From assembly GCA_029721435.1 (NCBI GenBank), contig CM056587.1, positions 17,022,667 to 17,086,666 of the forward strand: a stretch of DNA of 64,000 bases. Direction: 5' to 3'. Both the position numbers and the translations under genes were made by a program. Within the stretch, counting starts at the first letter, position 1. Every line of letters begins with the position of its first letter. Below, piece by piece: positions 54,545-64,000 of the stretch. The stretch comes from Gymnothorax reevesii. Taxonomy: Eukaryota > Chordata > Actinopteri > Anguilliformes > Muraenidae. The notes beneath the pieces were generated by a model, which searched no databases, was not told the DNA's origin, and saw only the letters and a list, made by a program, of their open reading frames with translations.

Positions 54545-56284
54545 TGACTAACACGGTGTTTGTATTTGGTTTATTGAGCGTAAGATTGTTAGCAACCAAA
54601 TATAGGCAAGTGATGGTCGAGTAATCTATTCTCAAGAGTTGTTACTGTGGCTTGACACATAAATTGAATTTATTGGATACATTTGCATTACTAACAGCCA
54701 TCTTAAGTAATCGCTGTACATCAAACATTTATGTTAGCTTTCACCAAGAAGCGCAGCAATGTCAGAGCATAGCTATATTTTCTGAATGACTACCCCAGTG
54801 GTTTGAGCCCTAGAGGGAATATTATAAATATGATGCTACGCTTCATTATTGATGTGATGGCTTCAATCACAGCTCTCATTTCGCTGAATCCATGCACTAA
54901 TTTTTCACCATAATCGAATAGACCTTTTTATTGTCAGCTAACATCAATGTTGAAAATGGATCTTATAATAGGTGGTTTCCTTTTCCCAAACTCTTCATTT
55001 GTAAACAGATGATAGGATGAGTAAAGTTAGCTGTGTTCCTAAAAACCTTTCACTCTCCTCCCATTTCTTCCTTTTTTTCACGACTGGTGGGGTAGCTTCG
55101 GGGGTGCTGAGTCAATAGTTACTCATTAATTATACAAGTAATGATGACATTGTAGCGCGTGGATTTTTAAAATGGCGTGATTAATCAATGAAGAGTGAAA
55201 AAAAGAATCTTAATCATAAATTTATTAGGCGTCTTATGGGGCCCTGGTAGTTTAGGGCCCAAGGCAATTGCTGTCCTTTGCTTAATGGTAAAGACCGCCT
55301 CTACATGGACAAGCCCAACAGAATGTGACACTTGGATAATTTATTTCAAGAATCTGTGTGGAAGGGCAGGTATTTGCAATACCAGTGCATTATACATTTT
55401 TTATGAGACTGCTGCCTCAGAATTAATAAGCCATGTTTTTGTTTTTGTTTTTGTCAATAGGAGATTAAGTTGATTTTTAAGGCAGTGTGTGTTTTTTTTG
55501 CATTAACTAGTCGCAGAAAGAACTTATGAAAGCTGAATTTTTTCCTACATTTCAATATAGTTATCTCCCATCGTCTTAATGCCTTTTATAAATTTCTCAA
55601 ATTTTTAACCTGCATTGTGCACACTCAAAAATTATTCTCCATTTAATTGCTTTTCATTATTTTATGACATGTAACTCATTTGTTTATTTGATATTAGGGA
55701 ATTTATAATTCTTACCTCATTTGTTTACAGGAAAAATCCATTTATCATTTTTGTTGTGCACAACAGTTTCTACTACATTCTGTGTATGAAAGGTGTAAAA
55801 TACTGTAAACAATAAATGTATTTTTATGTATTTTAAAAGGATCCATAAGGTCTCTAAGATAAGCCATGGGATTCAGATAGTGAATGATTAGAAATAAGGG
55901 GCTCAAAGTGTGCTGACAAAACTTTTAACCACTTTCCCCAGCACTCACAATGTTGACACCATATTGTCATCCTCTAACATCAGCATATTACCGCAGAAAA
56001 TGAGACTAGAGATCAGGTCATCAGCTCCAGCAAATTTTTTCAATTGTCAATGTTTCAGTTTTTGTGTGGCCCCTGCAGCCCTTGATTTCTGTTTTTTGGC
56101 TGGAACCCAAAGTGACATTCCCCTGGATTCAAATAAAAAATGGTGGACCATCCCTTGGGCTAAAATTAGAAGGTGTTACCCTTTTTTCCCCAATTATCAT
56201 ACCCATGCCTATTGAAAGATCCCTTAGTTATGCCAAGTTCAACACAATGCTGATGAACACCGATACTCTGCTATTGTTTTTCAG
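54545..56284. other. Non-coding, unassigned
   Basis: About 1.7 kb, AT-rich, without a recognised gene or repeat. GGGGCCCTGGTAGTTTAGGG at about 55,239-55,258 might be a transposon tip, but no partner was found. Confidence 0.3.
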
Positions 56285-56288
56285 TATA

Positions 56289-58261
56289 CAACCCCAATGA
56301 CAAAATAGTTGGGGCAAAGTGTATATAGTAAATAAAATCAAACCGCAATGACTTTCAAATCACACCAGCCAGTATTATATCCACAATAGAACTGAGATAA
56401 CATCGCAAATGTTGAAACTGAGAAATTTAACAATTTTAGCCACAAAATGAGCTCATTTCAAATTTGATGGCTGCTACAGGTCTCAAAAAAGTTGGGACAG
56501 GGGCCTGTTTACCAAGGTGGATCATACCCTCTTCTCTTCAATCCAGAGTAGAGGCGTCTGGGCATTGAGGAGACAAGTTTCTTGAGTTTAACCATTTGAA
56601 TTTGATCCCACTCTTGTTTAATACAGCCTTCCAGCTGCTGGAGAGTTTTGGGTCTCCTTTGACAGGTCTCCTTTTTCATTTAATTATGTGTGAAATGTTC
56701 TCAATCGGTGAAAGATCAGGACTGCAGGCAGGCCAGTTCAGCACACAAACTCTTCTACTACGAAGCCATGCTGTTGTAATAGCTGCAGTATGTGGTTTTG
56801 CATTGTCTTGCTGAAATACACAAGGCCTTCCCTGGATGGATGTCGTCTGGAGGGGAGCATATGTTGCTTGAAAACATTTACATATGTGGAATCATTTTTA
56901 ATAATTGATTCATTTGCTTTATTATTAATTGTTTATCCTTGCTTGCTCTGGCTCAACAACATTCCTGTTGATGCCATGATGCGTAAATCAGCTCGGGGGG
57001 GGGGAATGTCAAGATGAACTCTTACTTAAACCACAGACAAAGAAGCTGTTTTCATCCTTTTAACTACTGACAAGACCTATTGTGTGCAGGGATACTTTTT
57101 CTGCAGAAAAAGTAAACTGACCTTGATATTGATATTGCACTTCCTGTCTCTGTCTCATTTATTTTGGAGTCATTTGAGTTCTATTCTGAGGTGTTAATAC
57201 CAGGGATATTATACCAAAAAATTCCTAAAACAATATACCTGTCAGCATTCATGGTGCTTTTTAAAGCATGTAAGTGTCCCACACCATATGCATTAATGCA
57301 TCCCCGTACCATCAGAGATGCTGGCTTTTGGAGTGAACTCTGATAACAGGAAGGGTGGTCTTTCTCCTCTTTAACCTGGAGGACATGACACCCATGATTT
57401 CCAAGAAGAATGTGAAATTTGGACTTGTCGGACCGCAGGACACTATACCTTTTTGCTACAGTCCACTTTAAATGAGCCTTGACTGACAGAACATGGCGGG
57501 GCTTCGGGATCATGCTCAACAGTGGCTTCTTTTTTGCTTGATAGAGTTTTAGGTGGCATCTGTGGATGACACGGCAGACTGTGTTTACAGACAGGGGTTT
57601 CTTGAAGTATTTCTGGGCCAATTTAGTAATGTCAGTGCCAGAATCATGTCGGTGAGTGATGCAGTGGCGTCTGAGGGCCCGAAGATCACGGGCATCCAGT
57701 AAAGGTCTTTGGCCTTGTCCCTTACGCACATCGATTTTTTCAGTTTCTCTGAATCTTTTGATGATGTAATGCACTGTTGATGATGAGACCATTAAAACCT
57801 TTGGAATTTGACATTGAGGAACATTTTTTTAAAGAATTCCACAATTATTATATGTAAGCCTTCATAGGTTGGAGAGCCACTGGCCATCTTTACTTCTGAG
57901 AGACTCAGCCTCTCTAAGACATCGCTTTTATAGCCAATCATGTTACAGCCCTGATGCCAGTTAACTGAATTACTTGTTCAATATTCTTTCAACTGATTGT
58001 CTTATATATTCATTGCTTTTTCAGCCTCCCCCCCCCCTTTTTTTTTTGCCTGTGTCCCAACTTTTTTGAAACCTGTTACAGCCAGAAAATTTGAAATCAG
58101 CTCATTTTGTGGATAAAAATGTAAAATGTCTCTGTTTCAACATTGGAAATGTTATCTGTTTTCTAGTAAATAAGTTATTGGTTCATGTGATCTGAAAGTC
58201 ATTGCATTTTTATTTTATTCACAATTTACACTTCGTCCCAACTATTTCAGAATTGGGGTTG
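56289..58261 (-). mobile_element. Tc1-like transposon with about 215-bp terminal inverted repeats
   Basis: TA is present at both edges (56,287-56,288 and 58,262-58,263). The left end is CAACCCCAATGACAAAATAG and the right end, reverse-complemented, CAACCCCAATTCTGAAATAG. Similarity between the ends continues about 215 bases inwards (TCAAAAAAGTTGGGACA near each inner edge). A broken transposase lies between, on the minus strand. The truncated copy at 10,113 is the same family. TA target, long repeats and a DD34E transposase fit Tc1/mariner. Confidence 0.9.
56560..57887 (-). pseudogene. Tc1-like transposase, disrupted
   Basis: Starts at ATG 57,887 with a decayed DNA-binding segment, then from 57,792 an open stretch of 203 codons: [48 protein letters not shown], then [17 protein letters not shown] with the first catalytic Asp. 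It stops after [10 protein letters not shown] at 57,181. Roughly 300 bp of unrelated AT-rich DNA follows. The C-terminal part resumes near 56,835 with VFQQDNAKPHTAAITTAWL and NWPACSPDLSPIENISHIIK, ending in a stop. The second Asp and the Glu are 34 residues apart (DD34E). Catalytic residues survive, but the frame is broken and interrupted, so the copy is not autonomous. Confidence 0.85.
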
Positions 58262-58263
58262 TA

Positions 58264-58970
58264 TTTCCATTGGGCCAATTTTTCTTCTTCTTTAATTGTA
58301 TGCATCTCTCTGATGGCTATTTGGCACTGTGACTATTGCTTCCTAGGACAAACTTGTTGTGCAGAAAATTATGACTATTTCAAGTTTTCTGATGTTGGTG
58401 GAAGTCATGTCAGGTAGTGTTTAGGGACAGCTGTCAAGTTTTACAATAAAAAATGAATGGATCTCAATGCTAGTACTAACACTGAAGAGCTTGTAAATGT
58501 TTATCCATATGCATAATAACAAGTCTTCCAGGAATCCAAGCAGCCCAGGAACTGACCAGGTTTAGAAGGCTTAATGGTCAGAGGAGAGAAACTGAGTTGC
58601 GCTGTGAGGAGAATCAACGGAAAATTGGTCAGGTGTTTGGCGTTTGCTGTGACATATTTGTACATGTATAGCTGTAGCTAGTGATAGCTGATCTTGTTTT
58701 TGCATCTCAGCGTTCGGAGTTTGCTATCATGTGTTGGGCCATAAAGAATTAATACAGGTTGCTTACACTAGCTAGCATTATTCATCATGCCTTACTAGTT
58801 GGTGGATTTTACATGATTGTTAATTGCTGTAAACCAGCATAGGTAATATGCGTCACATGTTGCTTTTCATTGTTAAGATCATTATGTTGACTCATTTGGA
58901 AACAGTAGAAAGTAAGACTTGAGGTGCTCAGTTTATATTTCATCGAGCTGAATCTCTGACAGATCCATGA
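58264..58970. other. Non-coding, unassigned
   Basis: No gene or repeat recognised. GCTAGC/GTTAGC short motifs recur at 58,675-58,780. Confidence 0.3.
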
Positions 58971-58973
58971 CCA

Positions 58974-59287
58974 TTATTCCCGCTGGGGTTCCATCAATAT
59001 GACCTCAGAACCATGCCAGCTATCAGTCTCACCCAGTCCTGCCTTAGACATGCCCACCTGAACTACATCATAATCCGTGGGAAGATAATCCTTTGGTTTA
59101 AAATGAGTGTCACACTCAAGTGCATTTTTCTTAACAGATGCAGTAATGATCTCCCGTCTCGCTGTGGGCACAAAACACACCCGGGCACTAAATCACTGAT
59201 CTTTTTCCGGTCAGGAAATTTGTGTATGTCATGTCTTGACAAGCTGGAGTTTGTGCAAACTACACAAGCACAATACTTTGCCTTCAT
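58974..59287 (-). pseudogene. THAP zinc-finger domain relic
   Basis: On the minus strand ATG at 59,287 gives MKAKYCACVVCTNSSLSRHD, then IHKFPDRKKISDL. This fits the N-terminal Cys-Cys half and HxFP motif of a THAP (C2CH) domain. In a second frame, beginning near 59,175, the sequence continues CFVPTARREIITASVKKN and LECDTHFKPKDYLPTDY, the Cys-His half with the usual C--HF--DY pattern. The two halves are one reading frame apart, so either an indel has broken the gene or the join is spliced. THAP domains bind DNA in host regulators and in P-element-type transposases. No further domain was found downstream, so host gene and transposon origin cannot be told apart. Confidence 0.65.
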
Positions 59288-59731
59288 GATTGGTGAAGCG
59301 CGATATAAAACTACTGTCAACGAGACCAACTCACTGTCCCTCGGAAGCCCACACACTGCCACATACTGCACAATTGAGCAGAGGCAGAGTCGAGGAGATC
59401 GACTCCCTTTTGTTACACAGTATGAGGCAATGTTGAAGACAGGCGCTTTTTAGGAGCTTCGCTCATAACAGCCAGTTTTCCTCTGAATGTGAGCCCTTAT
59501 TGGTTGTAAAACATTAAATATTAAAAATGATAAATCCAAGGGTAACTTTTATGAGTTTGGGCATAACGTAGCATCTTTACCTTCAAACGTACGGTGTACG
59601 GTGTTCTCATTCTCAGTCGCTAACGTAAACATGTTAGCTAGTTTTACGATTTCAGCCAGGCTAGTTGGAATTGCTTCATGTCATGAAGCTATAATGTATA
59701 TGAATTAGTCTAAGCCTAATGTGAATAAAGT

Positions 59732-60075
59732 CCATCCATCCATCCATTTTCTATACCCGCTTATTCCTCACTAGGGTCACGGGGCGAGCTGGAGCCTATC
59801 CCAGCTGACTTCAGGCAAAGGCAGGGACCCACCCTGAACAGCTTGCCAATCCATCGCAGGGCGCACACACCATTCACTCTCACACTTATACCTATGGGCA
59901 ATTTGGTATCTCCAATTAGCCTGATATGCATGTCTTTGGACTGTGGGAGGAAACCGGAGTACCCGGCGAAAACCCACGCAACACGGGGAGAACATGCAAA
60001 CTCCACACAGAAAGGCCCCAGGCTGGATTCGAACCCACAACCTTCTTGCTGTGAGGCAGCAATGCTAACCACTGT
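59732..60075 (-). repeat. Common teleost dispersed repeat, best copy
   Basis: Starts with tandem CATC units at 59,732-59,750 and contains TTTTCTATACCCGCTTATTC, CTGGAGCCTATCCCAGCTGA, GCATGTCTTTGGACTGTGGG, GGAAACCGGAGTACCCGG and GAACCCACAACCTTCTTGC. Near the end is GTGAGGCAGCAATGCTAACC. This well-known teleost repeat is probably retroposon-derived. The terminal CATC tandem would be its 3' tail, so the element reads on the minus strand. Frames of up to 105 codons inside it are not genes. Confidence 0.85.
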
Positions 60076-60102
60076 CATCTAGTGGCTTCTATTCACATTA
60101 CA
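60076..60102 (-). repeat. Short segment resembling the edge of the Gmr1-like LTR
   Basis: TCATCTAGTGGCTTCTATTCACATTACA differs by three bases from the last 28 bases of the LTRs (on the plus strand, ending at 15,809 and 21,269). It directly follows the dispersed repeat. It could be an old LTR fragment or chance similarity. Confidence 0.35.
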
Positions 60103-60429
60103 ATTCTAAGATCACCTTTAGCCTTTTGCGATTAAATTTGTGATCAAATCATATTTGGCCTTTTGTGATTATGTTTATATATGTGTTTATATATGTTTTA
60201 AGGTTTTTACTTGGTTTATGATGGTTTGATGGTTCATGTTCTGAAAAAATTTAATTAAAATCACAAACTGCAATGAGTTTACATGCCCCATATGTCATGT
60301 TCCCAATTTGGAGGGGAATATTTCCAAATACATGCACAATTACACATATGTATAAACATGTCTCTGGTGCCCAGTGTTAGGACTCAATATGCTAGAATTT
60401 CTTTCGCAGCAGTAGCTTTCTCAGTATGC

Positions 60430-60600
60430 TTTTCTAATAGTTTTAGATCCTAATGGGACCAGTTTTCAAATGGTTTTAGCTCCTAATGGAACCAGTACCT
60501 TTCTAATGGTATTACATTCTAATGGGACCAGTAGGCTCCTAATGGTTTTACATCCTAATGGGACCAGTAGGTTCCAAATGGTTTCTTCTGATGGTTCCTA
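60430..60600 (+). repeat. Minisatellite, unit about 36 bp
   Basis: Units contain TCCTAATGGGACCAGTAG and AAATGGTTTTA. Unit anchors (TAATGGGACC or TAATGGAACC) start at 60,451, 60,484, 60,520 and 60,556, giving spacings of 33, 36 and 36. Degenerate AATGGTT units continue to about 60,670 around an oligo-T run. Confidence 0.85.
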
Positions 60601-60687
60601 ATCGGGTTCTAATTCCTATTAGACCATTAGAAACTTAATGGTTCCATTTTTTTTTTTTTTCTAATGGTAATGGAAATTTTCAACCGT

Positions 60688-61143
60688 GGCCATGTTTACA
60701 TGGGTAGTTTTCCTCAATCTGATTGAAATCGATTGGAATAAGTGAATCTGATTTGATCTGTATACATGAAGTTTAAGTAAAAAGATCCACGTTCAATCCG
60801 CGTTGACATGGCCCCAGCTGAATCCGATTGTATTGTGTTTTTTTACCTGCGCATTACGTCACTCTGCGTACGTCACTTCACTTACGAGCCTCTTACGTAC
60901 TATAGGAGCGCATGCGCGGGCCGAACAATCCTCTTTATCAACACAATCCGTTCCACTCAGTCGTTTACATGGAGCATGGAGCGGATTATCAATAGGCGTA
61001 GACTACCTCTTACAATCCGATCTGAAATACAATCGGATCCGGGTGAATCAGATTGGCTAAGGTGTTTATATGAGACATTTTGAATCTGATTGACCTTTCA
61101 ATCTGATTGTAAATAGAATTTTTGGACCCATGTAAATGGGGCC
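60688..61143. mobile_element. MITE, 456 bp, with GGCCATGTTTACATGGG ends
   Basis: The left tip is GGCCATGTTTACATGGGTAG and the right tip, reverse-complemented, GGCCCCATTTACATGGGTCC. Degenerate AATCTGATTG/CAATCCGATT blocks recur in both arms. No coding capacity and no clear target duplication. The centre is CpG-rich with several transcription-factor-like sites. Confidence 0.7.
60854..60917. promoter_or_regulatory. CRE-like pair and NRF1-like palindrome within the MITE
   Basis: TTACGTCA at 60,854-60,861, GTACGTCA at 60,868-60,875 and the palindrome GCGCATGCGC at 60,908-60,917. These match CREB/ATF-type and NRF1 consensus sites. Function is inferred only from motif match. Confidence 0.35.
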
Positions 61144-62235
61144 AATGAAGAGCTCTTTGTCAACTTGTATTGGCACAAATCTTTGACATCTGTGACTGCC
61201 CTTTAAGTCATACTTCTTACCACAATGTAATCAACCAAGTGGCGGATTGCTTAAAATTTAAGCAACCTTCGATCAAAGCCAGATTCATTTTTACAATGCA
61301 ATGCCCTGCAGTTGATATATTGCCTATTTCGGAGTCATACCCTTTTTAAAGCCACAGCATACTTCATTTCCTACATATCTAACTACAAATGCACAGTAAA
61401 CAGACTGAGGTCTTGGTCTTTCTGAGATTAGGTCAAACCATAGTGTCATTATGAGTGTCTTGATTGGTAGTTTATTCCCCTATTCATGTATGCTATTCAA
61501 GCATATTTTTTTGACTGACTGCCTTTCATTCCTGCATCAATTTTTGTGTTTTTGTGCATACCTCTTTTACAGCCTCTCATCAGATATGTGCATCAAAGAA
61601 GCATTTTTTTCAAAGGGCTTAATCTGATCCTTGGGAAAGCACCTGGGCTTCAGTGAGGAGAAGGGTTGGTTTTTTGTTGTTGTGAATACTTCTGAAAGCT
61701 CAGTCTTATAATGATGACAGTTGCCCTTGATTTTCCAGCTTTGAGATAAAAATCCTCAGTTCACAGCACCACTAACAGGCTCAGTCATTTGAAATTATCA
61801 TTGTAAATATTATAAATAAATAAATGATCATAATAAAATCCAGAAATGAACCCTATACTGGTCAGTTTTCTTCCAGTTATGCAGAACCAGACAGTGATTT
61901 TTTTTTTTTTCAGGAATAAGCTAAAAAATAACAATAATAATAGTAATGAAAATTCCTCTTAAAATCAAGTAACACACTTGTTTTGTATCAACTGTTAATT
62001 GTAACCACAGTTATGGTCAATAAAGACGTCAGCAAGTGAATAATGTGAATAATGCCACTCGACTGGTAAAGCAACGGTAAGAGAAATGTCTTTTGACCGA
62101 CGGAAGGGTTAATTCCACTTTATTGTGGTGTTGCAGTGTTTGTAGATTGTCTCTCTAGTCTGCTTGCGATAGATCAGCAGCATTCTCTTGTACTGGGACT
62201 TCTAGCAACTTCTGTCCTCTCCCTCAGAGCCTCTT
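61144..62235. other. Non-coding, unassigned
   Basis: No gene or repeat recognised. Short AAT-rich patches at about 61,805-61,840 and 61,925-61,950. Confidence 0.3.
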
Positions 62236-62239
62236 ACTC

Positions 62240-62400
62240 TAAAAGCTTCATTGCATTTTCACTCCCCTCTTCCTCTACCTCCTCTCAGTCTTTCTCAATC
62301 TCTCCCTGTCGCTCTCTTCTCCATTTCTTCTTCCACCGTCTGTCTTTCTGTCCATTTCTGACCTCTTGTTCCTGGCTCCTTTTTTTCATTGGTTTTTCCC
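62240..62400. repeat. CT-rich low-complexity tract
   Basis: Long pyrimidine-rich stretch. The 132-codon plus-strand frame spanning 62,136-62,534 is Ser/Phe/Leu-rich because of this bias and shows no domain. Confidence 0.7.
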
Positions 62401-63520
62401 TCATCTTTTCCCTCCAAAGCCTGACAGGCGACTCCGGATCCTGCATCTCATCTGTGTTCATCCTCTCCTTTCCTGCTACGTTCCAGCAGCCGCTCGCTCT
62501 GTACAGAGCTGACAGCTTGCTGAATTACCCATAAGGCCTGATGTGTTCAGAGGCTGGTGGTATGGAAGGGTAAACAGGACCACAGTCAGCGCACCACCCC
62601 TGTGTACACAGAGTGTTTGATCAAGGGATGGGTTTGTCACTGCAGAGAAAGACAGAGGGTAGAATCTTACATTCTATTTTCTGGTTGTGATCAAGAAATC
62701 GGACTATTCTTCTCCAGCTAGACGGGGCTGATGAAAATATTGATACGGAGTGCTTTCACTGAGTAAACACATCACTCACTCTGACTGCTGGACCCCCACT
62801 AGACCCACTTCAGCTTTCACTCAAGCAGGAAACACGAGGACACGCGCGACACACACTCGCGCGCACATTCATGCATCCGTGCAGGTACACACATTCAGCG
62901 CCTTCGTACAGGGGGGAAAGGTGATGCCCATTCTAAGGGCCCACAAAGCCCACAGTAGCCGCCATGAAAAAATGATTCTGCATTGATATACCTAATATTC
63001 ATACTAATGCATCAGAGTTTAAACAAAGCCATTAAGGCATGCAATATTGATCAAATACATTTAAGTAAAATTGTCTGTGCGTTTTTGGTGGCGAGGTCAC
63101 GAACTAAGGCAGCAAATAGGGTGCACCGCCCTTGCGAATATTATGTTCCCCCCCAAAAAAATTAAATAAAACACACACACAAATCTAGACACCAGCAAAA
63201 AAATAGAGAGAGGACAGCCGGAGCAAAGCAGGGGTCCAGAACATTACAAAATTCTTTTCAAAGAAAGGTGAGAGTATTTAAGTAGCTTGCTCTGTTAGCC
63301 ATTCAGGCTGGCTATTCAGCTGCTAACGTTATGTAAATGAAACAGGCGGTCAGCTGAGTAAATAATCGCTTGACAAGAATGACATTACTCAGTTATTAAC
63401 GGTATCACCCACAGAAAAGATCGGTAAGGTTATCAGTCACCAGCCACTATAATGTGCCGCAAGACACATTCTTCCATTCTTATTATGAGTGGTTAAGTTA
63501 CGGCATACTCAGTGACTGTA
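62401..63520. other. Non-coding, unassigned
   Basis: No gene recognised. CA/CG-rich patch at 62,839-62,880 and short CA tract at 63,168-63,181. Confidence 0.3.
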
Positions 63521-63825
63521 CACGCGGTAGCGCAGTGATCATATAGGCTTGACTTGAGATCGTAAGGTCCTGAGTTCAAGCCCTGGCCACGGCCTTTGCG
63601 GTGTGTTCCTGGGCAAGACACTTCACTCTCACACTCCACGCCTCACTCTTCCCAGGTGTATAAATGAGTACAAGCAAATAATAAGCGAATCCTGACTAAG
63701 AGCTGGGGGGAGTACCTGCGATTGACTGGCATCCCATCCAGGGGGAGTAGTAATACTCCTAGTTGCTTCATGCCACTGAATCTGGGTTTAAGCATCTGGG
63801 TTTACTAAAACTAAACTGCTACTTT
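63521..63825 (+). mobile_element. tRNA-derived SINE
   Basis: The head contains GCGGTAGCGCAGTGATCAT (A-box-like TAGCGCAGTGAT) and, about 45 bases on, GAGTTCAAGCC (B-box-like). This is the spacing of an internal RNA polymerase III promoter in a tRNA-related SINE. The body reads TTCCTGGGCAAGACACTTCA, then GTGTATAAATGAGTAC and GACTGGCATCCCATCCAGGG, then CTTCATGCCACTGAA, a combination common in fish SINEs. The 3' end is approximate. Confidence 0.7.
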
Positions 63826-64000
63826 AGCCTGTTGACATAAGTCTTGCTCATACAGGGGTAATTTGGCAGAGCTTGCCCTCCTCTTAGCAATAGCAAGATG
63901 AAGCTGAGAGCTTAGAGCTTTGGTTCTGAGAAGCCCATTTTAATTCCAAGACTCGGTAGGTTAGTTCTTCATCAGTTGCTCCATTGAACATAACTTTAAA

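Noticed and set aside
59761..60078. 105-codon minus-strand frame
   Set aside because: It lies entirely in the common dispersed repeat and is not a gene.
62136..62534. 132-codon plus-strand frame
   Set aside because: Composition follows a pyrimidine-rich tract; no domain or splice support.
63521..63600. Functional tRNA gene
   Set aside because: A- and B-box-like motifs exist, but no cloverleaf could be drawn and a SINE body follows.
1..64000. CRISPR array or bacterial-type operon
   Set aside because: No evenly spaced identical direct repeats with unique spacers; all regular arrays are eukaryotic micro- or minisatellites.

Overview
The window looks like intergenic or intronic DNA of a ray-finned (teleost-like) fish. 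No host protein-coding gene can be read across it. What can be read is transposon-derived: a DIRS-type relic, a nearly intact Ty3/Gypsy element of the Gmr1 type, several Tc1-like (DD34E) transposons, hAT-, piggyBac- and unclassified MITEs, a 5S-rRNA-derived SINE (SINE3-like), a tRNA-derived SINE, and many CA/TG and ATT microsatellites. This mixture is typical of teleost genomes. The species cannot be named from the sequence.

Layout. 0.6-4.6 kb: decayed DIRS-like element on the minus strand (gag-like, RT, RNase H). 5.9-7.5 kb: candidate non-autonomous DNA transposon with GC-rich CCCGATG-bearing flanks. 8.2-8.4 kb: a possible orphan terminal exon (weak). 10-14 kb: truncated Tc1 copy, a hAT MITE with 8-bp target duplication, a repeat family seen three times in the window, a 5S-derived SINE, and a piggyBac MITE with TTAA duplication. 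15.3-21.3 kb: full-length Gmr1-like retrotransposon. 22.4-26.7 kb: LINE-like fragment, Tc1 relic, nested MITEs, hAT element. 28.8-45.8 kb: two diverged tandem copies of a roughly 7-9 kb unit, each with private insertions including three solo LTRs recognised by comparing the copies. 49.7-54.5 kb: hAT element, microsatellites, CTCF-like motif, hairpin MITE. 56.3-58.3 kb: Tc1-like element with both long terminal inverted repeats. 59.0-59.3 kb: THAP zinc-finger relic. 59.7-63.8 kb: dispersed repeat, minisatellite, MITE with CRE/NRF1-like sites, tRNA-SINE.

The most informative element is the Gmr1-like retrotransposon, encoded on the minus strand. Its pol order is protease-integrase-reverse transcriptase-RNase H, so integrase precedes RT as in Copia elements although the proteins are Gypsy-like. 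Its LTRs are almost identical (a 2-bp indel is the only difference I found). Its gag contains a region resembling the SCAN domain. The primer-binding site resembles the 3' end of tRNA-Pro with 3 extra bases. One +1 frameshift separates the gag-protease-integrase frame from the RT-RNase H frame.

All calls come from reading the sequence. No database search was run, and family names rest on remembered motifs. The least certain items are the orphan exon, the 5.9-7.5 kb element, the gag part of the DIRS relic, and all regulatory motifs.
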